IMG/VR virus record: IMGVR_UViG_3300027704_000198
Coordinates: 1 to 21,267 of that record
DNA length: 21,267 nt
Strand: one strand, 5' to 3'
Origin: a virus
Part shown: positions 13,026 through 21,267 of the stretch, piece after piece
How the letters are laid out: each line of letters starts with the position of its first letter
How positions within the stretch are numbered: the first letter of the stretch is position 1
Notes under the pieces: generated by a model
What the model saw: the letters and a program-made list of their open reading frames with translations, nothing else
Databases searched by the model: none
What the model was told of the DNA's origin: nothing
Translations under genes and position numbers: made by a program

Positions 13026-13038
13026 ATTTATATTTTAT
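13026..13038 (-). promoter_or_regulatory. A/T-only translation leader of the 286-aa gene
   Basis: The 13 bases between the TAA of the 332-aa gene and the ATG read ATAAAATATAAAT. There is no purine-rich Shine-Dalgarno site. A/T-only leaders of this kind are typical of strongly expressed Bacteroidota genes. Confidence 0.55.
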
Positions 13039-14037
13039 TTAACATGCTGCTACCGCACTAACAACACCATTACTATCTACTGTTACAAGATGATTTACAC
13101 CAATTATAACCACAGGATATACACCTGCAGCCTGTGGGTTTACACCATTTATATCTGAGAATGCCCAGTCGTACACACCGATTGTGCTAGACACACCATC
13201 TACTGTAGCGACTGATGCAGTATAAAAGTTTGTTCCTACAGAACCACAAGCACGACCAACTACACTACCATCAAAAGTATTTAAATTTGCAGGGCAGTTA
13301 AAGTCTACATTAAACTGACTGAACGGACATGTAACGTCTACCTCTACCTGTATAATACTAGGTGTCGCATTTGGTTTAGGTACCACCATAGAGAAAAAAC
13401 CTGGAGTACCTGTTACTAAGTTAACGTTTATGGGGTTAACACTTGTTGAAGGGTTGTAAGGGCCTAATATTACAGGGATAGGTACTCCAAAACTATCTAA
13501 ATCCAAAACAAATAACCCTCCATTAAAATCATATGATGAACCAAAACCTTGAAAAGATACATTATTACTTCCAAAATCATTACTAATACTAAACTTTTCT
13601 TCACACGTATGAGAGCCACCGTTAAGTGAACTATCCTGTTCACCTATAACTCCTTCTTTGTATCCCCAAATATTACTACTGTACTCTGAAGCACTAAGAC
13701 CATCATAAAACCAGGTTAGTTGAGATGGGTTTATATTAGCCCTAAATCTAATTATAACCGCACCTGTTGCACTACCTACATTTACCTCTATCTTGTATCT
13801 ACCTATTGTATTTCCCCCAGTAATTACTGCACTTCCACCCACCGAACATGCTACAGGACATTCGGGACAGCTGGTTGGAGGTCCAAGTATACCTCCAGAC
13901 ATCTGACGATATGTTCCCCCAAAAGAATATAGTCCGTCTGCAGCCACTACTGAAAGTGAACTATTACTATACAACTGTGGAGCCGCACCAAAAGTTACGC
14001 CTGCCCAGTATATCGGTGTTGAATTATTACATGCCAT
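13039..14037 (-). CDS. Beta-rich adhesin-like tail protein candidate, 332 aa
   Basis: The protein is rich in Gly, Ser, Val, Asn and Thr, has almost no Lys-rich helices, and is predicted to be all-beta. The start (MACNNSTPIYWAGVTFGAAPQLYSNSSLSV) leads into AADGLYSFGGTYRQMSGGIL and then a cysteine cluster C57-x2-C60-x3-C64. This ADG.YS.GG..R.......C..C pattern recurs in virion proteins of marine Bacteroidota phages. The C-terminus (AAGVYPVVIIGVNHLVTVDSNGVVSAVAAC) looks like a small beta domain with a terminal Cys. The gene lies just downstream of the tail stabilization gene, so receptor binding or tail decoration is the most likely role, but this is inferred. It is preceded by an A/T-only leader and spaced 13 bases from both neighbours. 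Confidence 0.6.
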   Translation of the reverse strand: MACNNSTPIYWAGVTFGAAPQLYSNSSLSVVAADGLYSFGGTYRQMSGGILGPPTSCPECPVACSVGGSAVITGGNTIGRYKIEVNVGSATGAVIIRFRANINPSQLTWFYDGLSASEYSSNIWGYKEGVIGEQDSSLNGGSHTCEEKFSISNDFGSNNVSFQGFGSSYDFNGGLFVLDLDSFGVPIPVILGPYNPSTSVNPINVNLVTGTPGFFSMVVPKPNATPSIIQVEVDVTCPFSQFNVDFNCPANLNTFDGSVVGRACGSVGTNFYTASVATVDGVSSTIGVYDWAFSDINGVNPQAAGVYPVVIIGVNHLVTVDSNGVVSAVAAC

Positions 14038-14050
14038 ATTTTATTTTATT
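14038..14050 (-). promoter_or_regulatory. A/T-only translation leader of the 332-aa gene
   Basis: The 13 bases between the TAA of the 1804-aa gene and this ATG read AATAAAATAAAAT. The length and makeup match those of the next leader downstream, so the spacing looks selected. There is no Shine-Dalgarno motif. Confidence 0.55.
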
Positions 14051-17000
14051 TTAACAAGTTCCCTCGCTTATTACTATACCAACGTTATTTAATTCCATCC
14101 ATCTTTTTGGTAATACAGATGGTGAAACACCACTTATTATATAAAATCCTGGTGTCTTTGTAGGAAGACTACAGTTATTTGTTTGATAAACTATATCCCC
14201 CACTGTTGGTATACTTAAATTACCAATAAAGGAAAATCTATTAGTGTCACCCTTTTGTGGGGTATCTATATCCGTAAGACAAGCGTTAGTTTGTGTAGAT
14301 GCACGTGGCCCTATAAATACATTCTTACAAAATATATTACAGTTACAGCAAACATCATCTACTGCATCTAACTTAGGACAGTAGCATACATTTTGTGATG
14401 AAACTGACCTTAAGTCCCATATAAGATATAAGTACTGGTTAGCATCAGGAATATTAAAAGAACTTTCTATAGCTTGGTATACATCTGTTGTAGGATTAGT
14501 TATAGGCGTAACTTCTGAGCTCGCTATTATTAATGAATCTACATCTGTTGCAGAATTACTGTATAATGTATTAGATGATAGTATCTTAAACTTATGCATC
14601 TCAGGGTTAAAGATAAAATCATCTATACCAAATTTATTAGTTTTCAATGTAATAGATGCACCTGTATAAGGGAATACACCTAGTGACCTTATACCTGTGT
14701 TAGATTCGTATTCTGCTGGCTGTAAAATCTTTAACTCAGCAGAAGAAAAACCTGTAGATGGGCTTATGTTTACGCCATCCGTCCAAGTATAGCTTGTATG
14801 TATAAACTGACCGTTATAGTTATTACTATTAACAACAACCTCTATGACAGTAATATTTTTCTGTATAGGGCAATCTACACTTAAATCAAAGTTAGATGAT
14901 AAGTTTGGTGTAATAACAACTGTACATGTAGAAGGTGAATTTAATATCTTATTAAATGTTAACACTCCTGATACTATTGCATTTGTTACTGATGCAGCAG
15001 TAGAATCATTCCACAATATAGTTATATCAATTTCACCTGATGTTATATTATAAGGAATGTTTACGGTACCAACAGTTAATCCTAACTCCACCTCATAAGA
15101 CACAGTGTTAGATTGAGCGTTAAAGCTAGACCTTCTACCACAAGGTATCTTATCTAAAGGCGTAGGCACTATACGTAAGTTTGTTCCTAATACATACTCA
15201 TTCATATATGGGTCATAACCTCCTAGTTTCTGAGTTGTTAGCTGCGCTGTAAAAGAATCTCTAAACCAAGAGTTCATACCCAGTCTTGATACAACCTGTA
15301 ACTGGTCCATACCTTCCCCTGAACCTCTAAGATTTATAACAACACCACGTTTAGTATCTGTAAAGAACATATCAGAACCCCAGGATACAAAGCTTTCTGG
15401 ATTAAAACTAATACCATACTCCTCTATCCTTGATATCTGCTGACCTAAAACCTGCGGTATAGATACAACTGCTCCACCCCCAACAGCATCACTAAGTAAA
15501 TTCTTATCGTTATATACATATGTTATCCTATCCTCCTGAAGTGTTAATGTATCTAAACGTCTAGCATGTAGTAATTGTATAGGACCAAATATCTGGTTGC
15601 AATCTTTAAAATTAAGTAAACCTAAATTAAACTCATTTAGATTGTTGATATTTGACTGGTTGTTGTATACACCACTATATGTTATTGATGCGTACCTATC
15701 TGCTTCTTTAAAATCTTGGTTTGAAACAGCAAGTGTTCTCTCACCTAAATTAAAAGATTTACCTGCGGGGCTATCATATATTTTATAGCTCTCCACACCA
15801 TTTCCAAAAGAATAACAGTTATAAGCATCTAATAAAGTAACCATCTCCTGTGTAGATGTCTGGTCTTGGCTTAATGTTGATAACCCATACGTTTGTGTAA
15901 CAGGGTCAAAGTCTCTCTTGGCTTTATGAAAAGCCTGTGTGCCTGGTATAGAAGGCTCTATCTCTAGTAAGTCTGAAGCATCATAAAATAAATTCTCATC
16001 TACGTCTCCAGGCACTGTCTCAAAACAAAATTCTTGAGAGGTTGTTTTTATTTCTATACTAAACGATGCATGAGCTGGGTAATGGTCAAATATATTATTT
16101 GTACAATATTCTTGGTTACCTTGTATTACAAAATAATCTTTTCCAGAAACATCCTTTTGTATACGACCAAAAGCACTACCTAAACTTCCACCCCAAGCTG
16201 CAACGCAAGCGTAAATAGTCGAAAATACGTTGTTTATACCTCCATTTGGGATTTGAAAATTAGGTATTTCAATTATGTTAACATCTGAAACACCATTGAT
16301 AAAACCAAAGTTCATGTTACCTATTATATTAGAGAACCCAGGACTAGTAACACTTGAGTTTAAAAGCATGTTATTGGATAAGTCATCCCCTACAGACCAT
16401 GCAGCAAAGTCAGGATAATCATACCCAGAAATAAATGTTCTTTCATACTTCATACTTCTAGTACAATCTATACCTTGTTTACCTTTTGTAATACCAAGAC
16501 TTATTTTTATACTTGTACCCGCTGGTATAGGATAATTTTGTTGAGTGGTTATATCAAATAACGGATAGCCAAATGTAGTAGGAGTTGGTGCAACACCATT
16601 TAATTGTAGCGCAACAGCAAGTATTGGATTTGAAGATGGGTTTCCATCTGTATTAGCAAATGGAGTATACGTCTCTCCAAAAGGAGCCCCTTGAGAAGCC
16701 ATATAACTACTCGTTAGTACCGAATTACTAAAACCATTACTCCACTCTTGCTGACCAAAAATATACGATGTGTCCTGAGAATTATCAGCAACCCAACCTT
16801 GAGGTTTTAAAAGCATATATAATCCTGCCTCTGAATTTTGTAATTGAGATATACCCCCTCCTGAAAAAGCTTGTATATGAAGTATTACAGTTTTTATTTC
16901 TGTTTGAGTTGCACCATTTGAATCATTCTTTACAATAAGCTCATCACCAACCTTTAAAATATTCTGGTTCTGCCCCTCAAGCTTAAACCAAACTAAGCTA

Positions 17001-19465
17001 GGGTCATTAGTGGTAGCAATAGGTAGGCTTGTAGTACCGCTACCTAAACCGTCTTGTCTATAGAATTTTTTAGAGTATATAGTATCATAATTTCCCTGTC
17101 CAGGCTTTACTACAAACTTATATTTTTTAGCCCAGTACGGAGGGAGACTACTTAAGTTTATCTTTATCTGGTTTTTACTTGTAGATGTACCTGCATTAAA
17201 AAACATTGTACTATTTAAGCTAGTAAGCACTGTAGATGCCCTACCATACTCATCCATATAAACTATACCAACCTCGTAGTCTCTATTAGAGTGAAGGCTA
17301 GACCTACTAGGAGTTGTACTTTTAGTAGCTATACATCCCTCGGCTGTAAAATTATAGTATCTATATGCTTCCGAAAAATTATCTGTAGTACTATCACCAT
17401 CCCCAAAGAACCATTGTGTAGCAGGAACTTGTAGCGTAAATTGTGTTGGCGTAAGCGCAGGGTTAGTAGCGTTTGTATTGTATAAAAATCCGTCTGCTGG
17501 GCATAGTGCTATGTTACCTCCTCCAGATGATATTTGATAATCAACACCTGAAAGCTCTAACTGAGATTCTCCAGGAGAACCTACAGTAAGTCCTAACTGG
17601 GTTGTTGTTACGCTTGTTATGATTGATTGATTTCCTGAACTTGAATCTGTTATTACATTACCTACCACTATATTACTTGCAATAAAATCTGCTGTATTAT
17701 CTGTTAAAAATCCTGTAATATTATCCGTTGTTGAACTTGTAATTAATATAACATCACCACATATTAAAGGGAATGGCGTAGTGTTTAGGTCTGCAACAGG
17801 ACACGCTGTATTATCTATACCACCACTAACTAAATATAAAGATGTCCCTGTCATAGGACTAGCTGCTAAAGCATAGAATTTATCACTAAGCGTAGAACCT
17901 TGATTGCTTTCGTTGCATGGATATAAAGATTGTAAAACAGAAGTGGCAGGAAAACCATCCGCTACACTACCTCCTATTCTATTTCTAAAGGCATCAGATA
18001 CAAGTATACTATTAACATCAGGGTAAGCTGTAGGACATGTAAATGTCAGTGTTACTATAAAAGGGCTGTTCTGAAAGCTTACATTACTACACTCAGAAGC
18101 TGTCCCTGTATTTACACATACAGTAGGTGTGGTTTGGTTCATTTGTAAACTTATCCCAATAGTTGTACCTTGAGGTATAACAGCCCCACCTACAGCTACG
18201 TCTGCCAAATCAAATGTTATTATTGAATCTTGTTCTGTAAATGCTCCACCAATAGTATAGTTACCTGCAGATAAACTACTACTGTCAGCGGTAAATACTA
18301 ACTCATCATTAAATGGTACACTATACCCACTAGTTTGATAATCTATCCTTAGGTCTGAACCATTCTTTACAGCTTTCACATCATACCCATCTACATAGTT
18401 ACCGTACATTAGTCTGTTACCCTGTATAGTTTGTGCTTTAGCTATACGTGGTACGTTGTCATAAAGTCTAAATAACTCATCTTGTCCTATTACCGTATAT
18501 ATTTCACTGTTAGAAAATTGAATAGTTTGAAAGTCATTGTCTGACCACCCTTCTTTTTCTTTTACATATCTGTTTATTACAAATATAGAATTAGATGTAC
18601 TCTCCTTGTATAGTAAATCTACCTCTGTAACTCTTTTACTACCTGTAGAAAACGTAACCCTACATGCATTAAACTCATTCTCCATACCTGAGTTCCATAA
18701 ATTTGCGTTACTTAAGTCAAACTGAACTGGGTCAAAAACAGGTGTAGAAAATAAAGATGTGGCACTATACTGTCCATCTAAATATCGGTATCTATAGGCA
18801 AAACTTAAGAACCTTATACTCATGTAGTTTTGTTCATCTGGTAGGATAAATGGTTCTATAGATGGGGTGCCTAGTGGGGATACTGTATCGTAATCTTCAA
18901 ACCCTGGAGGCTTAACAATTACACTAATATCTTCTTCTTCTAAAACATTATCTAAACCTCCTACAGGGTAAGGATAATCTCTAGTTACATTTATTGTTCT
19001 TGGAGGATTTAAATCATCTGTAAAAAATAGTAAGTCTTCAATTTTTGAAACCCCTGTAATTAAATAAGTAAAGCTAAAGTTTAATACCTGAGTACTAATA
19101 ACATGATATACTAATGTATTATTATTAGTGTTAAAAGAAACAATCATATCTACTATACCTGTAATCACAGAGTTTGGATTATCCTCTTGGTGTACAAACC
19201 AGTATATAGTTTCGTTTATACCATCCTCAAAACATCCTATAGTTCTAACCTCTCCATAACCTACTGTATTCAAAAACTCTCCACCAAATTGTAGCTCTGT
19301 TAACCTAGAGTTACCTTTAGAGTTTTCTACGGCCCCTATCTCTGTAGTCTCAGTAGAGCCTAATCTAACATTTAATGCATCTATATATTCTCCTGGTGGT
19401 ACCAAGCGTTCATCTACACTCTTGTTCATCCTACCTTTTACAAAAGTTGTTCTTGTTATTGCCAT
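14051..19465 (-). CDS. Tail stabilization / muzzle-like protein, 1804 aa
   Basis: The N-terminus carries a signature I recognise from the long stabilization proteins of crAss-like and many marine podo-type phages: G11-R-MNK-S-V-DERLVPPGEY-I-DALNV, then EIGAVENSKGN (residues 11-52). The body is beta-rich, with propeller-like WFVHQEDN and LLFFTDDLNPPRTINVTRDY (about 90-170), YRYLDGQYSATSLFS and YEVGIVYMDEYGRAS. An inserted small beta domain lies at about 572-648. Near the end, a cysteine cluster (C1694-x-C1696, C1706-C1707-x-C1709, C1713) follows YLYLIWDLRS, and the chain finishes in a short Cys-ended beta domain. By analogy the protein forms the lower tail, or muzzle, around the channel. It starts 1 base after the stop of the neck gene and has an A/T-rich leader. 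The full length is one uninterrupted frame in standard code. Confidence 0.75.
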   Translation of the reverse strand: MAITRTTFVKGRMNKSVDERLVPPGEYIDALNVRLGSTETTEIGAVENSKGNSRLTELQFGGEFLNTVGYGEVRTIGCFEDGINETIYWFVHQEDNPNSVITGIVDMIVSFNTNNNTLVYHVISTQVLNFSFTYLITGVSKIEDLLFFTDDLNPPRTINVTRDYPYPVGGLDNVLEEEDISVIVKPPGFEDYDTVSPLGTPSIEPFILPDEQNYMSIRFLSFAYRYRYLDGQYSATSLFSTPVFDPVQFDLSNANLWNSGMENEFNACRVTFSTGSKRVTEVDLLYKESTSNSIFVINRYVKEKEGWSDNDFQTIQFSNSEIYTVIGQDELFRLYDNVPRIAKAQTIQGNRLMYGNYVDGYDVKAVKNGSDLRIDYQTSGYSVPFNDELVFTADSSSLSAGNYTIGGAFTEQDSIITFDLADVAVGGAVIPQGTTIGISLQMNQTTPTVCVNTGTASECSNVSFQNSPFIVTLTFTCPTAYPDVNSILVSDAFRNRIGGSVADGFPATSVLQSLYPCNESNQGSTLSDKFYALAASPMTGTSLYLVSGGIDNTACPVADLNTTPFPLICGDVILITSSTTDNITGFLTDNTADFIASNIVVGNVITDSSSGNQSIITSVTTTQLGLTVGSPGESQLELSGVDYQISSGGGNIALCPADGFLYNTNATNPALTPTQFTLQVPATQWFFGDGDSTTDNFSEAYRYYNFTAEGCIATKSTTPSRSSLHSNRDYEVGIVYMDEYGRASTVLTSLNSTMFFNAGTSTSKNQIKINLSSLPPYWAKKYKFVVKPGQGNYDTIYSKKFYRQDGLGSGTTSLPIATTNDPSLVWFKLEGQNQNILKVGDELIVKNDSNGATQTEIKTVILHIQAFSGGGISQLQNSEAGLYMLLKPQGWVADNSQDTSYIFGQQEWSNGFSNSVLTSSYMASQGAPFGETYTPFANTDGNPSSNPILAVALQLNGVAPTPTTFGYPLFDITTQQNYPIPAGTSIKISLGITKGKQGIDCTRSMKYERTFISGYDYPDFAAWSVGDDLSNNMLLNSSVTSPGFSNIIGNMNFGFINGVSDVNIIEIPNFQIPNGGINNVFSTIYACVAAWGGSLGSAFGRIQKDVSGKDYFVIQGNQEYCTNNIFDHYPAHASFSIEIKTTSQEFCFETVPGDVDENLFYDASDLLEIEPSIPGTQAFHKAKRDFDPVTQTYGLSTLSQDQTSTQEMVTLLDAYNCYSFGNGVESYKIYDSPAGKSFNLGERTLAVSNQDFKEADRYASITYSGVYNNQSNINNLNEFNLGLLNFKDCNQIFGPIQLLHARRLDTLTLQEDRITYVYNDKNLLSDAVGGGAVVSIPQVLGQQISRIEEYGISFNPESFVSWGSDMFFTDTKRGVVINLRGSGEGMDQLQVVSRLGMNSWFRDSFTAQLTTQKLGGYDPYMNEYVLGTNLRIVPTPLDKIPCGRRSSFNAQSNTVSYEVELGLTVGTVNIPYNITSGEIDITILWNDSTAASVTNAIVSGVLTFNKILNSPSTCTVVITPNLSSNFDLSVDCPIQKNITVIEVVVNSNNYNGQFIHTSYTWTDGVNISPSTGFSSAELKILQPAEYESNTGIRSLGVFPYTGASITLKTNKFGIDDFIFNPEMHKFKILSSNTLYSNSATDVDSLIIASSEVTPITNPTTDVYQAIESSFNIPDANQYLYLIWDLRSVSSQNVCYCPKLDAVDDVCCNCNIFCKNVFIGPRASTQTNACLTDIDTPQKGDTNRFSFIGNLSIPTVGDIVYQTNNCSLPTKTPGFYIISGVSPSVLPKRWMELNNVGIVISEGTC
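14324..14400 (-). other. Cysteine cluster near the C-terminus of the 1804-aa protein
   Basis: Six cysteines fall within 20 residues (1694-1713): C-x-C-x9-CC-x-C-x3-C. The layout is dense enough to hold a metal ion. Cytoplasmic assembly of virions makes disulfides less likely, so zinc binding is the simpler inference. The preceding IWDLR...CYC context recurs in related stabilization proteins as I remember them. Confidence 0.55.
17522..17752 (-). other. Inserted small beta domain in the 1804-aa protein
   Basis: Residues about 572-648 (ITGFLTDNTADF...IVVGNVITDSS...IITSVTTTQLGL...LSGVDYQISS) follow the pattern of a phage beta module: L.D..A.F....V..G..V.........I..V....L.L.......G..Y.I. The same pattern is found in the neck protein at 20788-21016. 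Confidence 0.45.
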
Positions 19466-19466
19466 A

Positions 19467-20387
19467 CTATTTAATTAATTTATTCTGTCCCCTCATGTTT
19501 TGTAGTAGTCTACCAGGGTGAATGTTACTTAACCTTAGCTTTGCATTACGAAGAAGTGATGACTTATCTTTTCTTGCCCTATTTATAACGTACTCCTGTA
19601 CACCATAACGACCGTTCAATATAGAGTATTTTATGTAAGCATATATAAATGCCTCGAATAACTTATTAACACTTACGCTAGAGTCATCTCCCGACTCTAA
19701 TCCGTCAGAGATATATTCTAAAACCACAAGACTACCTGACATACCTGACGTAAAGTTAATTACACCACCCTTCTTATTAATACTGAAGGTAGGGTTAACG
19801 TTTGCGGTCTCGGTATTTAAACCAAACCTAGCACCTATGCTATAATCAAAGCACCAGTTACCATCTATATTATATCCCTGCTGACCGTTATATGGACCTG
19901 AACCTAGGTACATATTCTTCTGCTGTCCGTCTAGTCTTTGTCTGTCAAAGAAAGAGTTGTCAGGCTTTAGTACGTTACCGTCTATATCAAAAAGTATTTG
20001 ACACTCATTATCCTGTAGGTAAGCTCCACTCCAGTTTGTCTGAATATTCTCAGTCATCGGGAACAGCATCCCGTTCTGTTCTTTAGATATCCTAACCCAG
20101 TTAACATAGTCTTGAGGTAAAACAAATCGTAGCTGGTCACATACCTGAAGCTCCAATATCTTCACCTCCTTCATCGCATCGTAGTTCAACTCCTGTATCC
20201 CTCTCTTTGCATGAAATAAAACTTGGTATCTGTTTATGTTGTTTATAATTTCATTGTTACCTTGATGCATTAACATAAAGTTATTTACAATATCCTCTAA
20301 GGTAACGTATTGGTACGAACCCCAATTAGCGTCTGTTGGAACGGTCTGTCCGTTCTCGTAGTATTGATAGTCTGTAATATATGCCAT
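19467..20387 (-). CDS. Neck / ring (head-tail connector) protein, 306 aa
   Basis: The conserved run of features is YVTLEDIVNNFMLMHQGNN (residues 27-45), LFHAKRGIQELNYD (57-70), LRFVLPQDYVNWVRIS (86-101), LQDNECQILFDIDGNVL (124-140) and a C-terminal EAFIYAYIKYSILNGR...INRARKDKSSLLRNAKLRL. I recognise this architecture from connector or tail-tubular-type proteins of marine and crAss-like podo-type phages, usually encoded just before the stabilization protein, as here. A helical front with a beta middle and a long C-terminal helix is what a ring adaptor (P22 gp4-like) would have, though no direct identity to gp4 is claimed. It begins 2 bases after the stop of the upstream neck gene and ends 1 base before the next ATG, so the three are tightly coupled. 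Confidence 0.7.
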   Translation of the reverse strand: MAYITDYQYYENGQTVPTDANWGSYQYVTLEDIVNNFMLMHQGNNEIINNINRYQVLFHAKRGIQELNYDAMKEVKILELQVCDQLRFVLPQDYVNWVRISKEQNGMLFPMTENIQTNWSGAYLQDNECQILFDIDGNVLKPDNSFFDRQRLDGQQKNMYLGSGPYNGQQGYNIDGNWCFDYSIGARFGLNTETANVNPTFSINKKGGVINFTSGMSGSLVVLEYISDGLESGDDSSVSVNKLFEAFIYAYIKYSILNGRYGVQEYVINRARKDKSSLLRNAKLRLSNIHPGRLLQNMRGQNKLIK

Positions 20388-20389
20388 AT

Positions 20390-21267
20390 CTAACTTGTTT
20401 CTTGTGTGTCACTATTCTCTTCAGCCTTTCCGAAATTATATACGTCAGCTTCTCTAATCTCTATACCAACGTACTGACATATCTTTGCAATAAGAGTAGG
20501 CTCATCAGAGCTAGGTAACTCAAAATCTTGAAAGTCAGGCTGTGTTGCATTAAAAACAGGCTCTCCTAACCCAAGGTCTACGTAAGTCCACTTAGGAGAA
20601 AAGGGGTATCTTACATACTGTGACCTTATTGCACCTGCGTTTATTATTGTTGTAGGGTATACTGTGATAGTGTTACCGTCTAATACATACGCAGGGTATG
20701 TCTTTGTAGGTGCTGTTAACATTGAGTTCGTTAGTAAAAATATTTTACTTTGGTTAACTCTTTCTACCTCCCTAATTTTTGTATCTGAATAAATAACATA
20801 CTCGTCACCTATAGAAAATATTGCGGAACTAAGGGATATTGTACCTGTGTTAGGTGCATCCACTCTTGTTATATACGCCTCCTGTAGTGTGGTTGTGTTA
20901 ACTATAATACTACCTATTGGTGGTGTTGGGTTTGAGTTTGGAATGTTTGTCCATAAAGCAACCTTAGAAAAGTCTGTAACAGTATTACCTGTAGCAGTAC
21001 CAGTTATACTCCCCGTAAATAAAGGTGTGGAATAATAAAATAATTTATTAACAAGGTAGTAGTCACTTGGTAGTGAGAACGTATTAGCGTTAGCCTGTGC
21101 TAAAAAAACCTGTGTAGAAAAACTATCTATTACCTCAACCAGTCCCTTCTCTATATCCGCATATCCTGTACCTGATTGACGGGCGTTCTGCCTCTGTATC
21201 CAGTTGTTGTACGAATAGAAGTAGTCCTCAAACATATCCATCTGAGCCTGCTGTGCGTAAAGGTTAA
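20390..21267 (-). CDS. Neck protein, 5' end beyond the window
   Basis: The frame remains open to the right edge (upstream residues NLYAQQAQ before MDMFEDYFYSYNNW). The in-frame ATG at 21239-21241 lacks the A/T-rich leader seen before other genes of the cluster, so the true start is probably outside. At least 291 residues are visible. The N-terminal YNNWIQRQNARQSGTGYADIEKGLVEVIDSF is helical. Residues about 76-151 (counted from that ATG) are an inserted beta domain, and LPSDYYLVNKLFYY / YPAYVLDGNTITVYPTTI flank it. The C-terminal part (DEPTLIAKICQYVGIEIREADVYNF) is helical. The LPSDYY...VYP pattern is common in phage connector proteins. It is directly coupled to the 306-aa ring protein (stop TAG 20390-20392, 2-base gap), which supports a head-tail joining role. 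Confidence 0.65.
   Translation of the reverse strand, partial: NLYAQQAQMDMFEDYFYSYNNWIQRQNARQSGTGYADIEKGLVEVIDSFSTQVFLAQANANTFSLPSDYYLVNKLFYYSTPLFTGSITGTATGNTVTDFSKVALWTNIPNSNPTPPIGSIIVNTTTLQEAYITRVDAPNTGTISLSSAIFSIGDEYVIYSDTKIREVERVNQSKIFLLTNSMLTAPTKTYPAYVLDGNTITVYPTTIINAGAIRSQYVRYPFSPKWTYVDLGLGEPVFNATQPDFQDFELPSSDEPTLIAKICQYVGIEIREADVYNFGKAEENSDTQETS
20788..21016 (-). other. Inserted small beta domain in the neck protein
   Basis: The segment TGTATGNTVTDFSKV...PPIGSIIVNTTTLQEAYITRV...GTISLSSAIFSIGDEYVIYS splits the helical/beta core of the neck protein. It matches by pattern the segment in the 1804-aa protein at 17522-17752. It would project from the ring as a decoration. Confidence 0.45.

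Noticed and set aside
14051-19465. Alternative genetic code (TAG or TGA reassigned), as in some crAss-like phages
   Set aside because: All long frames read through in the standard code, and TAG closes several genes exactly at coupled junctions (for example 19467-19469 and 20390-20392).
1-21267. tRNA genes, CRISPR arrays, insertion sequences or attachment sites
   Set aside because: No cloverleaf-like or regularly spaced repeat structures, transposase frames or flanking duplications were seen; coding density leaves almost no space for them.

Overview
The window reads as part of the virion-assembly module of a tailed, podovirus-like bacteriophage, probably infecting a marine or flavobacterial member of the Bacteroidota. 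Supporting this are a head-to-tail run of structural gene types on the minus strand, roughly 25-50 % GC with strong local swings, and almost pure A/T leaders ahead of the start codons in place of Shine-Dalgarno sequences, as is usual in Bacteroidota and their phages. The standard genetic code fits throughout: TAA and TAG both end genes, and no long frame is interrupted. No host gene, tRNA, rRNA, CRISPR array or integrase is visible. Whether the phage is crAss-like in the strict sense cannot be settled here, because portal, capsid, terminase and polymerase genes lie outside the window.

Layout. Positions 2-695 (plus strand) hold three tightly overlapping small genes: the tail of an unidentified gene, an HNH endonuclease, and a conserved small phage protein. 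They run head-on into the minus-strand cluster, and the opposing stop codons overlap at 690-695. From 21267 down to 690 (minus strand) lie eight closely spaced genes. In transcription order these are a neck protein cut by the window edge, a second neck or ring protein (306 aa), a 1804-aa tail stabilization or muzzle-like protein, two beta-rich tail-tip or adhesin-like proteins (332 and 286 aa), and three proteins of increasing size (298, 563 and 2940 aa). The last three look like internal ejection proteins carried in the capsid. No stretch longer than 44 bases is free of genes.

How they fit together. The neck and 1804-aa proteins would build the connector and short tail. The beta-rich proteins would decorate it and contact the host. 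The 298/563/2940 series parallels the small-medium-large internal protein trio of T7 (gp14-gp15-gp16) and P22 (gp7-gp20-gp16). The third member is the standout. It is a giant mosaic polyvalent protein with coiled coils, Gly/Ala-rich hydrophobic segments, a zincin metallopeptidase centre (HEVFH), a compositionally foreign AT-rich module built around an ADQLG...DAGPSFAL motif, a conserved REVRDAI..YG segment, and a C-terminal GRG/FFSPR helical module. Proteins of this class (compare P1 DarB) are thought to enter the host cell with the DNA, so this locus is a plausible injected counter-defence or host-takeover factor.
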